Shown here: positions 25,117 through 34,751 of the stretch, in pieces | How positions within the stretch are numbered: the stretch's first letter is position 1 | Layout of the letters: the number at the start of each line of letters is the position of its first letter | Assembly (NCBI GenBank): GCA_963700305.1 | Contig: CAVOXB010000026.1 | Location: 248,001-312,000, forward strand | Origin: Desulfomonile sp963700305 | GTDB lineage: Bacteria > Desulfobacterota > Desulfomonilia > Desulfomonilales > Desulfomonilaceae | Direction of reading: 5' to 3' | Length of the DNA stretch: 64,000 nucleotides | Position numbers and translations under genes: made by a program | Notes under the pieces: model-generated | Seen by the model: only the letters and a program-made list of their open reading frames with translations | What the model was told of the DNA's origin: nothing | Database searches by the model: none

Positions 25117-26214
25117 CTAAGACCCCACGCGGTTCAGGTTCGTAAACCCGATGAACAAACACATGATAAGGCCTATCAACAAAGCAATTATGCTGTGAGG
25201 GCCTATGCCGGCCGGAGATGCCGCAATCCCAAAATTGTGGGCGATGCCCGCAGCCGTTATCATTCCCAAGACAAAAACAGCGGCATCTCCATCGCCTTCA
25301 CCGGCCATAAAGAGCTGCCTCCCTGGGCAGCCGCCAGCCAATGCAAAAGAAAGGCCCGCCACAAGCATGCCGCCAAAATTCCAGAAGCTCTGGGTGTGCG
25401 CCACAGGTTGGCCTTCGAAACCGGCCTTAAACTGGCCGAGCGCCATATTGGAAACGAAGGCGGCTACGAAGAAAACTAATAATCCCAGGAACAAGTGCCC
25501 ATGCCTGAACAGAATCATGTCCCTGAAGGCCCCCATTGTGCAGAAGCGGCTCCTTTGAGCAACAAAGCCCACGAACAGACCGGCCGCCACAGAGATGATC
25601 AACCCCGCGTGTTGAGAACCGGGGCCTTTTAGGCTGTAAAAAAGAACCCCTGCCTTGGGCTCTCCCGCGATAGGTGGAAAGACCACTCTCAATGCCAAGA
25701 GTCCAAGAATCAATATCACCATGAGCGAACCGATTCCTAAACTCTGCCTAAAGCTTCGTCCGAGCGAGTAACCGGATCTAAAGAACAAGGTACCTAGCCC
25801 TATACCGGTTGCAAGACCCAGTACACCGAAAATAGCGTTTCCATCGCCACCGGCCAGTCGCAAAATTGCGCGCCAGGGACACCCTAGGAACACTAGCGCC
25901 CCGAACATGGCGCTGATCCCAAGCATGAATCGCGCCAGGGGAGCCGAACCTGCCCTGGGCTTGAATTCCCCAAAAGCCAGCGAAGATAAGAAGGCTCCTA
26001 GTACGAAGCCCAGGATCTCCGGTCGCAAATACTGAACGAGGTCCGCTCTGTGAAGGCCAATAGAACCGGCTATGTCGCGTTCGAAACAGGCGACGCAAAT
26101 GCCCATATTTCCGGGGTTCCCCAGCTTCTGCAGGCATGGGGCCAATATACCGATAATTGCGCCTGCAACTGCAATACCTGCGGTCGTGGCAAAGAAGTTG
26201 TTCTTGGCAGTCAA
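25117..26214 (-). CDS. yedE: YedE-type selenium transport membrane protein
   Basis: About 365 residues with ten or so helices, in two YeeE/YedE half-units: GNMGICVACFERDIAGSIGLHR and VFLGCPWRAILRLAGGDGN in the first, FVAQRSRFCTMGAFRDM and LAGGCPGRQLFMAGEGDGD in the second. Internal duplication with GC-P-R motifs is diagnostic of YedE. The start is TTG at 26214 with AGGGAGGT six bases upstream; an in-frame GTG at 26241 spans that site. It probably imports a selenium (or thiosulfate-like) compound for YedF. Three candidate selenoprotein genes in this window support the selenium assignment. Confidence 0.88.
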   Translation of the reverse strand: MTAKNNFFATTAGIAVAGAIIGILAPCLQKLGNPGNMGICVACFERDIAGSIGLHRADLVQYLRPEILGFVLGAFLSSLAFGEFKPRAGSAPLARFMLGISAMFGALVFLGCPWRAILRLAGGDGNAIFGVLGLATGIGLGTLFFRSGYSLGRSFRQSLGIGSLMVILILGLLALRVVFPPIAGEPKAGVLFYSLKGPGSQHAGLIISVAAGLFVGFVAQRSRFCTMGAFRDMILFRHGHLFLGLLVFFVAAFVSNMALGQFKAGFEGQPVAHTQSFWNFGGMLVAGLSFALAGGCPGRQLFMAGEGDGDAAVFVLGMITAAGIAHNFGIAASPAGIGPHSIIALLIGLIMCLFIGFTNLNRVGS

Positions 26215-26825
26215 TGGAACCTCCCTATAATCAACATGCACCCGACTTCTTGAGGTGATCGATGTTCAGACCTATAATCTATTGAACTCACAATCAATCT
26301 GAGTCTATTCCGTCTTGAGGAAATTATGATTAGCGGAATTGTGATAAATAGTCAATGGCCATGTGACCAATAGGGCAAATCAATGATATTCGGAACTGCC
26401 CCCTCTTGTGCGTCAGCAAACAGGTGAATTTTCTTCGCTTCGTCGCTATGATGCTTCGGACCGAGTTCCGCGTCAGTTAACTGACTATTTGGACGGCTAT
26501 TTCTCAATGGTATTGCAAGCCTTCGCTTCTTCTTGATGCTTTCGTAATCATTCAATCATGGGTGGAGATGAGGCAATACGAATTATTTGACATTTACAGC
26601 AATGACGGCGCCGAGCAGGCGGTTTCCCCCGAATGACCGAATGCTTACATGTTTCCTATGTTCTTTCTCGCAGCGGGATCATCAATGTGTTATATTCGCG
26701 CATTGCGAACCATGTTTACCTTTTAAGTAAGACTTCGAAATGGTTGCGTGGCCTCTGTTTGCGCGGTAGGGAAGCAATGGCTGCGTGGCGCGAGACCAGC
26801 AAAAACGTCATGGCGAGGCGGCAGC
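26215..26825. other. Intergenic region between yedE and the PilZ gene
   Basis: Contains the candidate yedE promoter (26327-26355). Apart from short unsupported ORFs, no gene or repeat was recognised. Confidence 0.5.
26327..26355 (-). promoter_or_regulatory. Possible promoter of the selenium operon
   Basis: Minus strand TTGACT (26355-26350), 17-base spacer, TAATCA (26332-26327), about 110 bases before yedE. The -10 is only a fair match. Confidence 0.4.
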
Positions 26826-27356
26826 ATGGACTTCAAAAGGGAAATTGAAGCCAAGGATCTCATTTTCGATATTCGTGCAGGGATGACCGATTCACAACTG
26901 ATGGAAAAATACAGGCTCACGTACAGGGGGCTCAAGAGCGCCCTTCAAAAATTGGTGAACGTGCAGGCCATTGATCCGGAAGAGTTGAATGACAAATTTC
27001 CTCTTTACGAGGTAATAACCGCGGACGACATGCGGCGACTCGTGAGGGCTCCTCTGCCTTTTCCTCTGCCTGTCTATGAATCCCACAGGCCTGACGACAA
27101 AGGCCAGGTCCGCAACATTTCTGAGCAGGGCATTGGAATAAAGGGAATCGAATCTCGTGTGAGTGAGACAAAACATTTTGTCGTTGACGCCACTGAGTTT
27201 GCAACAGTAGAACTGGTTTCTTTTTATGCCCAATGCAGATGGGTAAAGAGAAAAGATTCGGGGGAATATGTCGCAGGTTTTGAGATAACCAGGATTTCCA
27301 AAGAAGGTTTTGATGAACTTAAGAAGATGATCCAGTTGCTCTGCCGTAACCAATAA
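26826..27356 (+). CDS. PilZ-domain protein
   Basis: About 176 residues. N-terminal helical module KDLIFDIRAGMTDSQLMEKYRLTYRGLKSALQKLV, common in deltaproteobacteria before PilZ, then a PilZ-like domain with ESHRPDDKGQVRNISEQGIGIKGIE (~80-105), though the first Arg box (RxxxR) is not conventional. PilZ domains bind cyclic di-GMP or act as adaptors. The start at 26826 follows GAGGCGGCAGC; the longer reading from 26748 has no ribosome-binding site. c-di-GMP binding cannot be asserted because of the altered box. Confidence 0.75.
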   Translation: MDFKREIEAKDLIFDIRAGMTDSQLMEKYRLTYRGLKSALQKLVNVQAIDPEELNDKFPLYEVITADDMRRLVRAPLPFPLPVYESHRPDDKGQVRNISEQGIGIKGIESRVSETKHFVVDATEFATVELVSFYAQCRWVKRKDSGEYVAGFEITRISKEGFDELKKMIQLLCRNQ

Positions 27357-27520
27357 AACCTCGAGCGTGAGATTGTGCCTGTTGTGGCTGGAGTGCTGGG
27401 TTAGGTGGGTAAGCGAGTCACGCTCATCAGTCGTCCAGAATTTTTGTCAGACCAGAGCGTCACCACTAAGACGCCACGCTCCCGGACCTGATCCTCAGAA
27501 AGCTGGAGTGCATTGAAGCA

Positions 27521-28642
27521 GTGGAAAGCATTCCCATAATCCGTCCGACTTTGCCTTCCGTGGACAGGGTCACAAATATTTTCCGGGAGTCCTATGAATC
27601 CGGGCTCGTCACTTTGGGCCGTGTGGTATCGAGTTTTGAAAGACTCGCGTGCGAGTATACGGGCGCGCGCAATGCTGTAGCTGTTTCCAGCTGTACGTCA
27701 GGGCTCATCCTAGCCTATGCGGCCATGGGATTCCCTGAGGCTTCGGAGGTTATATTACCATCCTTCACATTCGCTGCCACCGTCCAAGCCGTGCTTTGGA
27801 ATCGGCTCACTCCTGTGTATGTAGACTGTCTTCCTGGAACCATGACACTCGATCCTGATGAGGTTCAAAAAGCGATAAGCCGGCGAACCGCTGCAATTTG
27901 TCCTGTAACGATTTTCGGGTTGCCTCCGGAACTCGATGAATTGGAGCGCATTTCGGAACGGCACGGGATTCCGTTGATATGCGATTCTGCACAGGGGCTG
28001 GGATCAAGGTACAAGGGACGGTCTGTAGGAGGATTCGGGCTTTGTGAAGTGTTCTCTTTGAGTCCAACCAAAGTGATTACCGCCATAGAAGGGGGCCTCA
28101 TAACCACTGATGACAGCGATTTAGCCGAAAAACTGATCAGACTGCGAGACTATGGGAAAGGACCGGACGGAGAAGACATGGTGCTGAATGGTCTTTCCGC
28201 AAGGATGAGCGAACTGCATGCTTCCGTGGGTTTGCTTAGCCTGGAAAACGCTGAAAATCTGGTGAGGTCACGAATGAGACTAATCGCGAAATACCGAGAG
28301 GCGACTGCTGATTTCTCGGGTTGCCGCGTTCAGGAATTCCCTGGAGATCGCTCCACAAGCGGCAATTATTTCACTCTGTTGATAGGCCCAACTGCGAAAG
28401 CTGATAGGGACACTGTTCGTATGAGATTGAAAGAGCACAATGTTGAAAGCAAGCGATACTTTCATCCTCCGGTGCATTGCCAAACAGCGTTTAGGGAGCT
28501 TCCTCATCGTATTGTGGGAGATTTGCCCAACACAATGGCGGCTGCGCGCGAATCGTTGGCATTGCCCCTGTTTTCCCATATGACTGAAGGGCAATTAGAT
28601 AGAGTCTGCAATGTGCTGAAGGCTGTTCTGGCAGATCACTGA
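27521..28642 (+). CDS. DegT/DnrJ/EryC1/StrS-family PLP aminotransferase
   Basis: 373 residues, full length. The fold-type I catalytic Lys is in FSLSPTKVITAIEGG (~188), with VILPSFTFAATVQAVLWNRLTPVYVD and SCTSGLILAYAAMG typical of sugar aminotransferases that act on NDP-keto sugars. The start is GTG at 27521; a GGAG lies 13 bases before, so the exact start is uncertain. The next gene, convergent, encodes a NeuD-like acetyltransferase, so this pair may modify an amino-sugar for surface glycan. The sugar is unknown. Confidence 0.85.
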   Translation: MESIPIIRPTLPSVDRVTNIFRESYESGLVTLGRVVSSFERLACEYTGARNAVAVSSCTSGLILAYAAMGFPEASEVILPSFTFAATVQAVLWNRLTPVYVDCLPGTMTLDPDEVQKAISRRTAAICPVTIFGLPPELDELERISERHGIPLICDSAQGLGSRYKGRSVGGFGLCEVFSLSPTKVITAIEGGLITTDDSDLAEKLIRLRDYGKGPDGEDMVLNGLSARMSELHASVGLLSLENAENLVRSRMRLIAKYREATADFSGCRVQEFPGDRSTSGNYFTLLIGPTAKADRDTVRMRLKEHNVESKRYFHPPVHCQTAFRELPHRIVGDLPNTMAAARESLALPLFSHMTEGQLDRVCNVLKAVLADH

Positions 28643-28683
28643 AAATTTCTGGTAATTCCAAAAGGCTAATAGGGAAGGGGAGG

Positions 28684-29323
28684 TCATTCATCGTGTACAA
28701 CGCAAGGCAGCCCCTTGGCCACAACGTGAGGCGGCACATCGTTGATCACTACGGACCCTGCTCCGATCGTCGCATATTCACCGATCTTGACACCCGGCGT
28801 GACTATTGTCCCCGCACCTAAGAATGCGCCTTCACCAACAGTCACATTTCCGCACAAATGACAGCCAGGGGCTATGTGGACACCGTCGCTGATCAGGCAG
28901 TCGTGATCTACTGATGCAGCGGTGTTGATTATCACGCTCGCGCCGATTGTCGCGTCGGAGTTAATTATAGACCCTGCCATGACTACTGTATTTGGCCCCA
29001 AAGTAACCCCTCTGGCCAATTGCGAGGAGCAGTGTGCAGCGGTAATTAGCTCAAAGCTTTGGCCTAACATCCATTCGGCAACTTCTAAACGAGTTCGATT
29101 GTCTCCTATGGCAATTATGCATTTGGCCGCGGTCAGACTCTTACGGCCAAAGGCGATGTCTTTTCTTCCTCCAACCACTGGATAACCGTAGAATTCAGAT
29201 ACCCCTCAGGGATTCTTCGTCATCAAACAGAGACACGGTTTTGTAAATCCCCTGTTTTTCAATGACGTCCAGTACCACTTTCGCATGCCCACCAGCGCCG
29301 AACACGAATATATTTTCACGCAT
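28684..29323 (-). CDS. NeuD-like sugar O/N-acetyltransferase (one frameshift)
   Basis: Corrected length about 212 residues. N-terminal Rossmann-like NeuD/PglD domain (MRENIFVFGAGGHAKVVLDV) followed by a left-handed beta-helix of hexapeptide repeats (IGASVIINTAASVDHDCLIS, VGEGAFLGAGTIVTPGVKIG) containing the expected catalytic His in VDHDC. The frame breaks at a GGGG run (29202-29205) between EESLR and SEFYGYPVVGGRKD; removing one base restores it. Start ATG 29323 with GGGAG upstream. Uses acetyl-CoA to acetylate an amino sugar, probably with the neighbouring aminotransferase. Confidence 0.8.
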
Positions 29324-29413
29324 AACGCAGCTCCCGTATGACATCAATGTGCGTTCAAGCAATTAGTACAATTGACCTTTACGGCAAAGATTCCCCCGGA
29401 ACAACCGGATGAA

Positions 29414-30514
29414 TCATGAGCAAGCTTTTTCCATCAAATACTTGCGAAGATCGTACGGCAACTCGTTGCCAATTTCTTCCAATTCCAGCGAAGGAAATCC
29501 ACCCCAGATAGCCGCAGCCCGGCAGATCACAGGATCTTTGCGAACCGAGGAGATATCCATTCTGTTATATGATTCGGAATTAATAAATGCACGAAGTCCC
29601 CAGATGTGCCAAACGAACCATCGGTTCACGGCGCTCGGACAACAGGAATACGAATCAAGCAATGGATGCCGAAAAAATGGAGGCGTGAGTTTCTCTTCAT
29701 TCCAGAGCAGCCACCCCAGACCAACCATGTCATGAGCTAGTAAGGACTCCGAGCCAAACACCAGGCCGGGATCAGGTTCGGTCTTGTAGCCCCAGTCCGG
29801 TCCGAAAGTCGTTTGCACCTTTGTGGCTACCGTGAGCGTCAGCCTGATCTTGTCTCTCAAGATTGCAGCATCGCTGATCTCAGCGATCTTGTCGTAAAAG
29901 GTCCACGCGTCTCGATGAAGCTCCAGGCGGCTGTCGTCCCGAAGCCAGCCAACAGCAGACTTGATGCCCAACGAGGAGCCCACCAGGCAGTGGCGACTCG
30001 CCCGAGGGAGATTTACGATGTGATCGACTTGACGCAAGATGTTCGGGAGGAGGAGCTCGCCTTTCCAATGATTCGCACTCACGGGCCGCGTCGCAAAATA
30101 CGCGACATAACCTGCTTCATCGAAATAATGCATCTCTGCGCCGGACTCTACCGCAGCAGTATGGAGGCCGTTTTTCACAAGACATTTCCGACTAGAACCT
30201 TTTACTCGGTCCCTCGTATGGTAAACCCATTCAACTCCGGGCTTGTCTGCCACAATAACTCTGCCCGCGCCTTTTTCTGTGAGCAATCCGACAATTGCTC
30301 GCACGGCGGTAGGCGAAGTGGTGGATGGGTAGACTTTAGGTGAATTGGACGCTAGCTTCAGAAGGACCGTATCGCCACACGACAGCCAGGAAAAATCACT
30401 TGAGGCTTCCGCCACTGTCTTAACGGCTTCCATCACTTCAGCATCGCCGGAGCCCTTGGGAACAGCTCGCAGAGCGACACGTGCGGGCCCGCTATAATAC
30501 TCCGGAATGAGCAT
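29414..30514 (-). CDS. DUF362-family protein
   Basis: 366 residues. The N-terminal pattern VLLKLASNSPKVYPSTTSP and GAGRVIVADKPGVEWVY matches DUF362. Cys occur (SYSCCPSAVNRW), but no classical ferredoxin CxxCxxC motif is present, so it is the short, non-ferredoxin form. It lies upstream of the acetyltransferase on the same strand and does not overlap it. Biochemical function is unknown for the family. Confidence 0.72.
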   Translation of the reverse strand: MLIPEYYSGPARVALRAVPKGSGDAEVMEAVKTVAEASSDFSWLSCGDTVLLKLASNSPKVYPSTTSPTAVRAIVGLLTEKGAGRVIVADKPGVEWVYHTRDRVKGSSRKCLVKNGLHTAAVESGAEMHYFDEAGYVAYFATRPVSANHWKGELLLPNILRQVDHIVNLPRASRHCLVGSSLGIKSAVGWLRDDSRLELHRDAWTFYDKIAEISDAAILRDKIRLTLTVATKVQTTFGPDWGYKTEPDPGLVFGSESLLAHDMVGLGWLLWNEEKLTPPFFRHPLLDSYSCCPSAVNRWFVWHIWGLRAFINSESYNRMDISSVRKDPVICRAAAIWGGFPSLELEEIGNELPYDLRKYLMEKACS

Positions 30515-30695
30515 ATTCCACCTCCGGTTCTAAAATAGGACATATTACATTCATCATTTTGATTACTCGTAGATTGAGTGAGAGCCTCCAGATGATATGC
30601 GCAGTATATTCAATTACTATTATTACTTCTGGTCGTGAATTGATCTAAGGCAATCGTAAAGAATGCTCTGAATGCGCAGTTCCCGTGAATGCCTT

Positions 30696-32324
30696 TCATG
30701 AGCCGTTTCTTTTGGATTTGAACCCAGCGAGGGCCAGCAATGAGACAATTTCTGGACACCGCACAAGGAAAGCCGATACAGCAAAAACCGCTAATCCACC
30801 GAATACGCAGGCTGCCAGAACTAATCCATTGGTTGCAGTTAATCCCTGTTCCCAGATTCCGTAAGTTCGCCCATAAGCCAACGCTATGCCCATTATGGTG
30901 GACGCAGCACAGACTTTTCCGATGGATGCAATGAAATGCCGAGCGGGAAAACTACCAAGTCGCTTCACAAGGATGACAAACAGAAGCAATAGATTAAAGA
31001 CGGCTGCCAAAGAAGTTGCCAGCGCAAGCCCTCCCTGCGACATTGACCCCATTAGCAGCAAGCCCCCAACAAGATTCACTATTACCGCGCCTATGGAAAC
31101 CCACAGCGGCGTGCGAGTATCCTTAAGGGAGAAGAATGCCTGGAGCACTACTTTCAAGCCTGAAAAAGCCCAAAGACCGGCGGTGTACCAGCGCAAAGCG
31201 TACGCCGTCTGGGTCGTGTCTGCCGCTGTGAAAGCGCCTCTTTGAAAAAGTATGGATATTATGGGTACGTCAAGCAAAATGAGCGCTACTGATGCCGGTA
31301 TGGTAAAGAAAGCTATCAACCTGAGCCCAAAGGCCACCGAGTGAGTCAAACCGGACAGGTCTCCGTTGCTCGCCTGCCTTGACATTGAGGGAAGAATAGC
31401 AGTTCCCATGGCAATAGCGAAGATGCCTAAGGGAAGCTCCACTATCCGATCTGCATACCAGAGCCACGAAACCGCACCTGGTATCAAGGACGCCAGGATG
31501 GACCCAACAAGTACATTTAGTTGGTACACAGCGCCTGCAAGTGCCGCAGGAACGAACAATCTACCGATCTTTTTCAGCGACGGATGCCGGAAATGAAAAT
31601 TCGGAGCGATCTTAACCCCGAAGTCGATGATAAATGGGACCTGCAAGCATAACTGTAGTATTCCGCCGATCACCACTCCCCAGGCAAGCGCGTAGTACGG
31701 AGCTACTCCGAAAAACGTGGCGAACACCCCCACAACGGTTATCATTGTAATGTTCAACACAACAGGAGCAGCCGCCGGAGCAGCGAAATGGCCCATTGAA
31801 TTCAAGATCCCTGAAGCTAGAGCCACGAGTGAAATAAAGAAGATGTACGGAAACATGATCCGGGTCAGTTTCACGGTGAGCTCGAACTTCGAAGCGTCTT
31901 CGAAAAATCCAGGAGCGGTCAGGTGAACGATCCATGGACTGAGAGCTATCCCGATGACCGTAACCAGGGCCAGAACTATTGTGGCAAAAGTGAACACTAT
32001 TCGGGCAAGTCGCTCTGCGTCTGTTCGTCCCTCGCGATGGAGCGTGTCCACATAGGTAGGAATAAACGCTGCTGAAAGAGCGCCTTCGGCAAAAAGCCTC
32101 CTCAACAGGTTAGGGATTCGAAAGGCTATAAAAAAAGCTTCTGCCCCAGGGCCGGCTCCCAGGAAATAAGCCGTAACCATGTCTCTCACGAATCCAAGAA
32201 CTCTGCTCAACGTAGTCCAAATTCCGACTACGCCCGCCACGCGTGTCGTGGCCTTCTTTTCCGACACAGTTTCTTTGCTCTCCTCAGTCAAAAGGGCTTG
32301 ACTTGAAATCGGTTTTTCTGCCAT
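30696..32324 (-). CDS. murJ: Lipid II flippase MurJ
   Basis: About 542 residues, fourteen or so membrane helices. Starts with SRVLGFVRDMVTAYFLGAGPGAEAFFIAFRIPNLLRRLFAEGALSAAFIP, the MurJ signature including the Arg triad. It flips lipid-linked peptidoglycan precursors across the inner membrane. The ATG at 32324 is preferred by a weak GGAA upstream over 32339, which has none; the difference is five residues. It diverges from rpsT, with 114 bases between the two starts. Confidence 0.93.
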   Translation of the reverse strand: MAEKPISSQALLTEESKETVSEKKATTRVAGVVGIWTTLSRVLGFVRDMVTAYFLGAGPGAEAFFIAFRIPNLLRRLFAEGALSAAFIPTYVDTLHREGRTDAERLARIVFTFATIVLALVTVIGIALSPWIVHLTAPGFFEDASKFELTVKLTRIMFPYIFFISLVALASGILNSMGHFAAPAAAPVVLNITMITVVGVFATFFGVAPYYALAWGVVIGGILQLCLQVPFIIDFGVKIAPNFHFRHPSLKKIGRLFVPAALAGAVYQLNVLVGSILASLIPGAVSWLWYADRIVELPLGIFAIAMGTAILPSMSRQASNGDLSGLTHSVAFGLRLIAFFTIPASVALILLDVPIISILFQRGAFTAADTTQTAYALRWYTAGLWAFSGLKVVLQAFFSLKDTRTPLWVSIGAVIVNLVGGLLLMGSMSQGGLALATSLAAVFNLLLLFVILVKRLGSFPARHFIASIGKVCAASTIMGIALAYGRTYGIWEQGLTATNGLVLAACVFGGLAVFAVSAFLVRCPEIVSLLALAGFKSKRNGS

Positions 32325-32391
32325 AAAGGGAATTTCCATAAAGGATTAATAATCCCGGGTGGGACGTGCCGCGTACACCAGGGATTATTTA

Positions 32392-32400
32392 TGGTATAAT
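32392..32400 (+). promoter_or_regulatory. Extended -10 promoter of rpsT
   Basis: TGGTATAAT, with TG one base before a perfect TATAAT (32395-32400). No clear -35 is present, as usual for extended -10 promoters. Confidence 0.6.
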
Positions 32401-32437
32401 AACTCAGTTATCCAAAAGATTACTCAAGGAGCTGTTT

Positions 32438-32695
32438 ATGGCAAATCATGCATCAGCACTCAAAAGAATGCGCCAGAGCGAAAAGAGGCGCGTCAGAAAT
32501 ATGTCTTACAGATCCAAGGTGAAGACCGCTATCAAGAAATACCTTCATTCCGTTGGAGAAAAGAACGTAGATGCTTCCGGACTTTTGAGTGAGGCCACTT
32601 CTCTTCTCCACAAAGGTGTAAGCAAAGGTATTTTCCATCAGAATACTGCAGCAAGGACTATCGCAAGGCTCAGCAGAAAGCTTATTGCAGCCTAG
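32438..32695 (+). CDS. rpsT: 30S ribosomal protein S20
   Basis: 85 residues, the normal length, beginning MANHASALKRMRQSEKRR and rich in Lys/Arg; KGIFHQNTAARTIARLSRKL near the end is characteristic. It binds 16S rRNA in the small subunit. AAGGAG lies seven bases before the ATG. It is alone in its unit; a hairpin follows at 32702. Confidence 0.96.
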   Translation: MANHASALKRMRQSEKRRVRNMSYRSKVKTAIKKYLHSVGEKNVDASGLLSEATSLLHKGVSKGIFHQNTAARTIARLSRKLIAA

Positions 32696-32701
32696 ATTCT
32701 C

Positions 32702-32720
32702 GCGGCTGTCGGACAGCCGC
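32702..32720 (+). terminator. GC-rich hairpin after rpsT
   Basis: GCGGCTGT-CGG-ACAGCCGC, perfect 8-bp stem seven bases after the stop, between convergent genes. There is no T-tract, so it is a weak or rho-assisted end rather than a classical terminator. Confidence 0.4.
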
Positions 32721-32762
32721 ATGATCTTGCCCCAAGCTTCTGTCATTCCCGTCTCATTCTTG

Positions 32763-34751
32763 TCACGAGTCCGGATCTCCCGTAAGTATCCATCCCGTCC
32801 AGGCTGGAGGCCTTCCGCTGAAGGAGGCGTCCAGACCTGCTGGTATTTCCTTGGTATATCCACTCAGAGCCTGCAAGGCAGGCGCTTTTTGAGCCGCCTT
32901 CTTCAAGATTGACAGTAGGAAGGGCTCATCGGTCCCCCAATTTGGATCGGCATAGTTCAGCATCCCCATTCTTACGCCCGAATAAATCAAAGCGATATTG
33001 AAAAGCAGTGGACCCTCGCCAAGAGCGGACTCCTTGTCTGGAACGTCAAACCACGACACTGGAATAATCACGAGCTTCGAACCCAGAGGTATTGAGAATA
33101 AGTCGCGAATTTCCATTTGACGCCTGCCTTTTTTATCCGGAGAAAAAAACAAGCAGGGTTGACGATCTGGCGATACGCCGTCGGTCATAGCTACTGGAAC
33201 TGCTACGACTGCCACGTCATCCCCTCTTTCTTTGTACTCTCTAAAACGGTCCATAGTGGCTGTAGCGCCAACACACACGTCAAATTTCGCGAACATTTTT
33301 TGAATATTGATCACTATCTCTGACGGCTTGGGGTACACGGGATTTGTCAATATGAGCTGTTCTATCCTTGCTTCTTCAGTCATTTTTTGGACGACTTTTT
33401 TTCTGGCTCCGTGCCCACCAGCCGGGGGCTCTTTCATGTCTTCTTCAGCTATCCAGGGAATCGACTCGAAGAGCAGAAGCTCGCCGTTAAAACCCGCATT
33501 CTTGGTTTTGGATGCCGAGGCCCGCACGAATTTCAGCATGTCCGCGGAAGGAATTAAAGACACAATCCGTTCCATGCCAAATGGGCGATCCTCTGCATCA
33601 AGCATCACGGAGAACGGCAGATACCATAACGAGCGATCTGGGATTACAAACACCAGATTTTTGTCTGACGGTAACGACGGAATTTTGCCTAAGAGGGTCC
33701 TGTGGATTCTTCTCCCTGCCTCTTTCCAGGCATGCCCCATGAATGTCGAACGGCTGCCCAGATTGAATTCCTTAAGTTTTTCCTGAAGATAAAATACGCC
33801 CTTGTCTATTTCCACTCTGTTCGTAGGTACCTGGTGGTATATGGCCCGCTCTGACGTGATGACTCCGATCACTATTCGATCGGAAAAAAGGCTAAAATCC
33901 AAAATCATCTCATTTTTTCGCAGCAGGTCCTTTCTCAGATCTCCTAACGACAGTGGAATGCCGCGTCTCAGAGCCGCATAACGAGGTGAACTCTTCTGCA
34001 AAGTTTTTCTGATGTCAGAGAGGCTGGATTTCAGGGCTGCTTCTGCTTGGCGATTGGCGTGCGTAGGCCCTTCATTCTTGAGTTGCAGAATCCTTAAAAG
34101 CACATCGGATTCGTCCTTCACAAGGCTGTTCGCCGCGTCGAAAAACTGAAGGTGGCCTGCCTTTTTCAAGGTAAGATTGCGACGACAGATCCTTCGCCTC
34201 TCAATAATGTGAAAGATACCCCCTGCCAGCTCTTCCTGGGGCTCTACATGCATGGGGCCCAGCATTTTTGTGGCAAGTTCATCGAAAATGACGAACCGCT
34301 GCTCCATCTCATTCAGCAGACCATGTCCAGGTGGAATGTCTTCCAGGATGGTTTCAAACTGGTCCACTGCATTGCGATACTTCAAAATGGCATTATCGGT
34401 TTCGCCTGAGAGATAGAGTCTCCTGGCGAGCTTGATTTCACGATCCAGTTGCTCGAGATAAGTTGAGCTCTCCACGTCGGAGGGGGGAAGTTCCGGTGCT
34501 TTCTGTCGGAATAACCACTGATACTTTCTCTGGCGGGTTTCGGAGTCACCGCTCGATTCCTCTCCAGGCGCGGACACTTCTTGATCCTCGGTCACAATTT
34601 CCGGAGTCTGGTCTTCCGCACGGAGATAGGAAGCGCTGAACAAAACGACCAACATCAGCAGCCAGAATCCGATAAACCTGTTGAGTCGGTTCACTTGCAG
34701 TATTCCTTCAGACGATGGCCTACTTTTCGCCCCTGTCCAGTTTGTCTGCAT
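32763..34751 (-). CDS. Membrane-anchored CHAT-like protein lacking catalytic residues
   Basis: About 662 residues. One N-terminal membrane helix (FIGFWLLMLVVLFSASYL), a helical region with a TPR-like stretch (KLARRLYLSGETDNAILKYRNAVDQF), then a region reminiscent of CHAT caspase-like domains (MILDFSLFSDRIVIGVITSE; VIPDRSLWYLPFSVMLDAED; LFSIPLGSKLVIIPVSWF; EGPLLFNIALIYSGVRMGML). The usual catalytic His of ATHG and Cys of SACxTG align with VAMTDG and PVSWF, so both seem lost. It overlaps the HD gene by 32 bases. The start 34751 follows GGTGGG; a longer reading starts at 34838. Role unknown. Confidence 0.65.
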   Translation of the reverse strand: MQTNWTGAKSRPSSEGILQVNRLNRFIGFWLLMLVVLFSASYLRAEDQTPEIVTEDQEVSAPGEESSGDSETRQRKYQWLFRQKAPELPPSDVESSTYLEQLDREIKLARRLYLSGETDNAILKYRNAVDQFETILEDIPPGHGLLNEMEQRFVIFDELATKMLGPMHVEPQEELAGGIFHIIERRRICRRNLTLKKAGHLQFFDAANSLVKDESDVLLRILQLKNEGPTHANRQAEAALKSSLSDIRKTLQKSSPRYAALRRGIPLSLGDLRKDLLRKNEMILDFSLFSDRIVIGVITSERAIYHQVPTNRVEIDKGVFYLQEKLKEFNLGSRSTFMGHAWKEAGRRIHRTLLGKIPSLPSDKNLVFVIPDRSLWYLPFSVMLDAEDRPFGMERIVSLIPSADMLKFVRASASKTKNAGFNGELLLFESIPWIAEEDMKEPPAGGHGARKKVVQKMTEEARIEQLILTNPVYPKPSEIVINIQKMFAKFDVCVGATATMDRFREYKERGDDVAVVAVPVAMTDGVSPDRQPCLFFSPDKKGRRQMEIRDLFSIPLGSKLVIIPVSWFDVPDKESALGEGPLLFNIALIYSGVRMGMLNYADPNWGTDEPFLLSILKKAAQKAPALQALSGYTKEIPAGLDASFSGRPPAWTGWILTGDPDS

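Noticed and set aside
26352..26555. 67-residue minus-strand ORF upstream of yedE
   Set aside because: No ribosome-binding site, no homology pattern, and it overlaps the probable promoter of the selenium operon.
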